In this document: piece after piece, positions 60,792 to 64,000 of the stretch | Numbering within the stretch: the first letter of the stretch is position 1 | Layout of the letters: every line of letters starts with the position of its first letter | Origin: Streptomyces cyaneochromogenes | Lineage (GTDB): Bacteria; Actinomycetota; Actinomycetes; Streptomycetales; Streptomycetaceae | Reading direction: 5' to 3' | Length of the DNA: 64,000 nucleotides | NCBI RefSeq assembly: GCF_003963535.1 | Contig: NZ_CP034539.1 | Span: 6,882,001 to 6,946,000 of the forward strand | Notes under the pieces: generated by a model | Databases searched by the model: none | What the model was told of the DNA's origin: nothing | Seen by the model: only the letters and a program-made list of their open reading frames with translations | Position numbers and translations under genes: made by a program

Positions 60792-61250
60792 GTGGCAGGA
60801 CACACCGAGAACGAGATCACCATCGCCGCACCCCTCGACCTCGTCTGGGACATGACGAACGACCTGGACAGATGGCCCAAGCTGTTCAGCGAGTACGCCT
60901 CCTGCGAGGTGCTCTCCCGCGAGGGCGACACGGTGACCTTCCGACTGACCATGCACCCCGACGAGAACGGCAAGGTGTGGAGCTGGGTCTCGGAACGGGT
61001 CGCCGACCGCGAGAACCTCGTCGTCCGTGCCCGCAGGATCGAGACCGGGCCCTTCGAGTACATGAACATCGTCTGGGAGTACGAGGAGACTCCCGCCGGC
61101 ACCCGGATGCACTGGACCCAGGACTTCGCCATGAAGCCCGACGCCCCGGTCGACGACGCCTGGATGACGGACAACATCAACCGCAACTCGCCCATCCAGC
61201 TCGCCCTCATCCGTGACCGCATCGAGGAGGTCTCGTGCACCACGCCCTGA
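60792..61250 (+). CDS. Aromatase/cyclase, SRPBCC fold (WhiE ORFVI-like)
   Basis: 152 aa, GTG start. Helix-grip fold of the TcmN N-terminal type: ENEITIAAPLDLVWDMTNDL, WPKLFSEYASCEVL, TFRLTMHPDENGKVWSWVSE and RMHWTQDFAMKPDAPVDDAW. Guides first-ring cyclisation and aromatisation. A single-domain enzyme. The last 16 bases overlap the next gene. Confidence 0.93.
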   Translation: MAGHTENEITIAAPLDLVWDMTNDLDRWPKLFSEYASCEVLSREGDTVTFRLTMHPDENGKVWSWVSERVADRENLVVRARRIETGPFEYMNIVWEYEETPAGTRMHWTQDFAMKPDAPVDDAWMTDNINRNSPIQLALIRDRIEEVSCTTP

Positions 61251-61555
61251 TCGTCGCCAGGATGGCCCCGCAGTCGGCCAAGGACATCGCCGACGTCTTC
61301 GCGGACTCCGACCGCGGCGAACTCCCGCACCTCGTCGGGGTGACCAAGCGCTCCCTGTTCCAGTTCGGCGATGTGTACATGCACTTCATCGAGGCCGAGC
61401 AGGACCCTGGCCCCGCCATCGCGAAGGTGGCCGGACACCCCGAGTTCGTCGACATCAGCAGGCGGCTCGAAGCGTTCGTGAGCCCGTACGACCCGCAGAC
61501 CTGGCGGAGTCCGAAGGACGCGATGGCGCGCTGCTTCTACCAGTGGGAGCGCTGA
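61235..61555 (+). CDS. TcmI-type polyketide cyclase (WhiE ORFVII-like)
   Basis: 106 aa; GTG 61235 with GAGGAGG four nt upstream, inside the end of the aromatase gene. Ferredoxin-like dimeric cyclase: HALIVARMAPQSAKDIADVF, LPHLVGVTKRSLFQFGDVYM and PQTWRSPKDAMARCFYQW. Closes later rings of the pigment core. Last gene of the operon before a terminator. Confidence 0.93.
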   Translation: MHHALIVARMAPQSAKDIADVFADSDRGELPHLVGVTKRSLFQFGDVYMHFIEAEQDPGPAIAKVAGHPEFVDISRRLEAFVSPYDPQTWRSPKDAMARCFYQWER

Positions 61556-61568
61556 CGCGGGAACGAAG

Positions 61569-61609
61569 AAGGCCGCCGCCCGCGCTGACCGAGCGCGGGC
61601 GGCGGCCTT
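61569..61609. terminator. Terminator at the end of the pigment operon
   Basis: Perfect 18-bp stem AAGGCCGCCGCCCGCGCT / AGCGCGGGCGGCGGCCTT (61569-61586 / 61592-61609) with a 5-nt loop and T run on both sides, able to stop transcripts from either direction. Confidence 0.85.
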
Positions 61610-61626
61610 TCTCGTGCGACGACGGC

Positions 61627-61678
61627 CCTTTCTGTACGGCCTTTCTGTACGACCTTTCTGTACGGCCGGCCTGTACGG
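61627..61678. repeat. Four tandem 13-bp repeats
   Basis: CCTTTCTGTACGG units at 61627-61639, 61640-61652 (last base A) and 61653-61665, then a degenerate CCGGCCTGTACGG at 61666-61678. The array lies between the terminator and the stop of the amidohydrolase gene. Period is not a multiple of three, so not coding. Confidence 0.85.
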
Positions 61679-61682
61679 CCTG

Positions 61683-62645
61683 TCACGAACGTGCGAGCGC
61701 CGGCAGCAGCCGCAGCGCGTTCTCCCGGTTGATGCCCTGGAGTTGCTGCTCCGAGAGGAAGGGATCGCTGTCCAGCGCCGGCGTCACGCTGTCGGCGATG
61801 ACATGGGCGGGGGTGGGCGGCCAGTCCGTGCCGAACAGGATGCGGGCCGGGTCCACCGTCGCCAGCAGCGTGGGCGTGGCAGAGGGGGACATGGGGCCCG
61901 CCGTGTCGAAGTAGAACCGGTGCAGGTAGTCGCGGACCCGGCCCGGCTCGATCCCTGGGGTGATCCGTCCGCCGAAGAGTTCGAGCCGGGTGGCCATGTA
62001 GGGGAGGAAGCCGCCGCCGTGCGGGAGGATGAAGCTGAGGTTCGGGTAGCGGTCCAGGGTGCCGTTCCTGATGAGGTTGATGGCCGCCCGGGTGGTGTCC
62101 ATCAGGAAGTCGCACACGAAGGGCGGCATGCCCGGCAGCCCCGCGCCGTCCTTCGCGGCCGGCACCTCCATGGGGTGCGTGCTGATGACCGCGGACCGCT
62201 CGTCCAGCTCCCGCAGGAGGTGGTCGTGCGACTCGTCGCCGAGGACCGCGCCGTCCACGCTCGTTCTGGTGCTCACGCCGACGGCACCGAGCTCGTCGAG
62301 GCCGTACCGGACGCTCCAGGAGGACAGTTCCAGATCGTCCAGGAACACGGGCGTGAAGAAGGCGAAGCGCTGGGGGTGGCTCTTGACGACGTCGGCCGCC
62401 GCCCGCAGCGCGATACCTGCGCTCTCCTGGCGCTGGGCTCGCTCACGGAACCGGCCGAGCATCGCGACGGTCATGACGGAGGTGCCGATGCCCGTCTTGT
62501 CCATGACCTCCAGTGCCGAGTCCAGGTCCCAGCGGGTCCACCAGGGCAGCTTCTCGCGGTTGACCACGCCTTCTTGCTCGGCCCAGTCCAGCCAGGAGGG
62601 CGCGGTGAAGTGGTGGTGGACGTCGACGCGTCCGGCAAGGCTCAT
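61683..62645 (-). CDS. Amidohydrolase-2 family metal enzyme (ACMSD/decarboxylase-like)
   Basis: 320 aa. Metal ligands H10 and H12 in VDVHHHF, then a His in VISTHPME, LPHGGGFLPY and FGTDWPP (Asp). The layout fits the family of ACMSD and resorcylate-type decarboxylases, which act non-oxidatively on aromatic carboxylates. Beside a type II PKS it might decarboxylate the polyketide end or hydrolyse a ring; that is inference. It is the one gene not in the S. coelicolor whiE set. Convergent to the pigment operon and downstream of the monooxygenase gene in its own direction. Confidence 0.87.
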   Translation of the reverse strand: MSLAGRVDVHHHFTAPSWLDWAEQEGVVNREKLPWWTRWDLDSALEVMDKTGIGTSVMTVAMLGRFRERAQRQESAGIALRAAADVVKSHPQRFAFFTPVFLDDLELSSWSVRYGLDELGAVGVSTRTSVDGAVLGDESHDHLLRELDERSAVISTHPMEVPAAKDGAGLPGMPPFVCDFLMDTTRAAINLIRNGTLDRYPNLSFILPHGGGFLPYMATRLELFGGRITPGIEPGRVRDYLHRFYFDTAGPMSPSATPTLLATVDPARILFGTDWPPTPAHVIADSVTPALDSDPFLSEQQLQGINRENALRLLPALARS

Positions 62646-62772
62646 AACAACGTCCTAAGGGTGGGTCGGTCAGCGGGATCCGGCGAAGGGCTCTCGCCGA
62701 GGGTCAGCGAGAGGAGGGCTCGTCGGGGTTCGGCGAGGGGCTCGGCGGCGTTCGGTGCGAGCCCCGCCGGGT

Positions 62773-64000
62773 TCAGTCGCGGCAGAGCAGCGTCTGCAGC
62801 ACGTTCGTCAGGACACGGTCGGCGTCCGGCATCGCGGCGTCCGCGCGCCAGGCGACGAAACCGTCCGGGCGCACCAGGACGGCACCGTCCTCGGCCGTGC
62901 CGTGCAGCTCCGCCCAGTCGGCGTCCAGGTCGGGGACGAGGTCGTGATCGGCACCCGTGCCCACGAGATACGCCTCGATGGGGAAGCCCAGGTTCCGGGA
63001 GGCCTTCTCCACGGCGCTCCGCCACTTCTGCCCGCCGGACCCGGCGAGCAGCACGAAGGAACGCTCGTACAGATCCAGCGTGGAGATCCGGTCGGCCCCC
63101 CGCATGACCCACATGTGGGGCGCACGGCTCCCCGGCTCGCCGCCCAGCTGGAAGGCGTCCGGGACGATCGGCTGCTCCGGCGCCGCACCCACCACGGCGT
63201 TCGACGCGTACCGGTAGCACAGGGCGACGGTCATCAGGTCGGCCGGGTCGTTGTTGCGCCCCGCGGCGGGACTGAATCCCGGGTGCTGCTCGTCGGCGGC
63301 CTGGACGCACGCGCGCGTGCCGGTCGCGAGGGCGACGGGCCGGCGCTCGCTCTCGTAGGAGTCGAGCAGTGACAGGCCGGCCCGGCCGTGGAGCACCGAG
63401 GCCAGCTTCCAGGCGAGGTTGTGGGCGTCCTGGATGCCGGTGTTGGAGCCGAACGCCCCGGTGGGCGGCATCTCGTGGGCCGAGTCGCCGGCCAGGAAGA
63501 CCCGGCCCACGCCGTAGCTGTCCGCGACCCGCTTCGAGGCGTGCCAGGGAGCCTTGCCGGTGATCTCGACGTCGATGTCCGCGACACCGACGGCGGCGCG
63601 GATGTGGGCCGTGAGCCGCTCGTCGGTGAAGTCCTCCAGGGCCTCACCCCGGTCGGGATACCAGGGAACGTGGATCACCCAGCGTTCCTTGTTGTCCACC
63701 GGCAGCAGGGCGCCCTCGCCCCCGGGGTGGGTGGCGTAACAGACGACGAATCGTTTCTCTCCCACGTGCTTCTGGAGCGCCCTGCTCCGGAACGTGACGC
63801 TGACGTTGTGGAACAGCTCGCCCGGCCCCGACTGTCCGATCCCGAGCTGGGTGCGGATGGGGCTGCGGGGGCCGTCGGCGGCCACCAGGAAGTCGGCGTT
63901 CACGGTGTAGGTCTCACCGGTGTCGCGGCGCATGACCTGGGCCTGTACGCCGTCCGCGGTCTGCGTGAAGGAGAGCAGCTCCGAGCCGAAGCGGATGTCG
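62773..64000 (-). CDS. FAD-dependent aromatic hydroxylase (WhiE ORFVIII-like), truncated by window edge
   Basis: The frame continues past the right edge, so the N-terminal FAD GxGxxG is not seen; about 409 residues are visible. FAD_binding_3 features: FLVAADGPRSPIRTQLGI, VFLAGDSAHEMPPTGAFGSN (GD motif) and GIQDAHNLAWKLASVL, plus a C-terminal thioredoxin-like domain. The sequence style is that of pigment and tetracenomycin-type hydroxylases. 127 bp before the amidohydrolase start; the two are probably co-transcribed. Confidence 0.9.
   Translation of the reverse strand, partial: DIRFGSELLSFTQTADGVQAQVMRRDTGETYTVNADFLVAADGPRSPIRTQLGIGQSGPGELFHNVSVTFRSRALQKHVGEKRFVVCYATHPGGEGALLPVDNKERWVIHVPWYPDRGEALEDFTDERLTAHIRAAVGVADIDVEITGKAPWHASKRVADSYGVGRVFLAGDSAHEMPPTGAFGSNTGIQDAHNLAWKLASVLHGRAGLSLLDSYESERRPVALATGTRACVQAADEQHPGFSPAAGRNNDPADLMTVALCYRYASNAVVGAAPEQPIVPDAFQLGGEPGSRAPHMWVMRGADRISTLDLYERSFVLLAGSGGQKWRSAVEKASRNLGFPIEAYLVGTGADHDLVPDLDADWAELHGTAEDGAVLVRPDGFVAWRADAAMPDADRVLTNVLQTLLCRD

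Overview
The window is a high-GC stretch of a Streptomyces chromosome. The evidence is very high G/C at third codon positions, many GTG/TTG starts, the FilP and Scy coiled-coil cytoskeleton genes side by side, a type II polyketide spore-pigment locus, and gene order that, from memory, follows the S. coelicolor SCO5357 to about SCO5412 block. No tRNA, rRNA, CRISPR array, insertion sequence or prophage was found. Most genes are ordinary core Streptomyces genes; the unusual material lies in residue-level oddities, regulatory sites, small ORFs and the right-hand end.

Layout. 1-12 kb: 3' part of rho, a secreted trypsin-like protease with FG-GAP repeats, an LCP cell-wall ligase, rpmE behind a sigma-R-type promoter, then the translation block prfA-prmC-tsaC (with a 20-codon ORF wedged between prmC and tsaC), an LMW-phosphatase-like protein lacking its nucleophile, glyA and a WecA/TagO-type lipid-linked sugar transferase. 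12-20 kb: the complete F1Fo ATP synthase operon atpIBEFHAGDC with a Rex-type operator upstream and hairpins inside the operon. 20-27 kb: DUF2550 protein, the chitinase unit chiS-chiR-chiC with the classic paired 12-bp repeats, a membrane protein, cobalamin adenosyltransferase and 3-hydroxybutyryl-CoA dehydrogenase. 27-40 kb: STAS protein, a membrane-anchored STAND-like NTPase, nucS, an SCO5389-family protein, an LLM oxidoreductase, two paralogous ABC-2 exporters, and between them a Kir-like channel protein with an altered selectivity filter. 40-48 kb: filP, scy, methylmalonyl-CoA epimerase, thiolase and meaB. 48-56 kb: an MFS exporter with an attenuator-like leader, a PepSY protein divergent from a two-component system, MarR, three tandem AIM24 genes, DUF3817 and a thiamine-binding-type protein.

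56-64 kb: a whiE-like spore-pigment cluster in the order ORFI, cupin, KS-alpha, CLF, ACP, aromatase/cyclase, second cyclase. It is followed by two convergent genes, an amidohydrolase/decarboxylase-type enzyme and a FAD monooxygenase that runs off the right edge. As I recall the S. coelicolor whiE locus, the monooxygenase lies on the other side of the operon, there is no amidohydrolase, and the locus sits about 40 genes away. The downstream arrangement and the extra hydrolase are the most distinctive biosynthetic feature here.

Links between genes: the adenosyltransferase, methylmalonyl-CoA epimerase and MeaB all serve adenosylcobalamin-dependent methylmalonyl-CoA metabolism, while thiolase and hydroxybutyryl-CoA dehydrogenase act on C4 acyl-CoA; both supply polyketide building blocks. 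FilP and Scy organise the hyphal tip. ChiS/ChiR control chitinase. Family assignments come from motif recognition only; no database search was possible.
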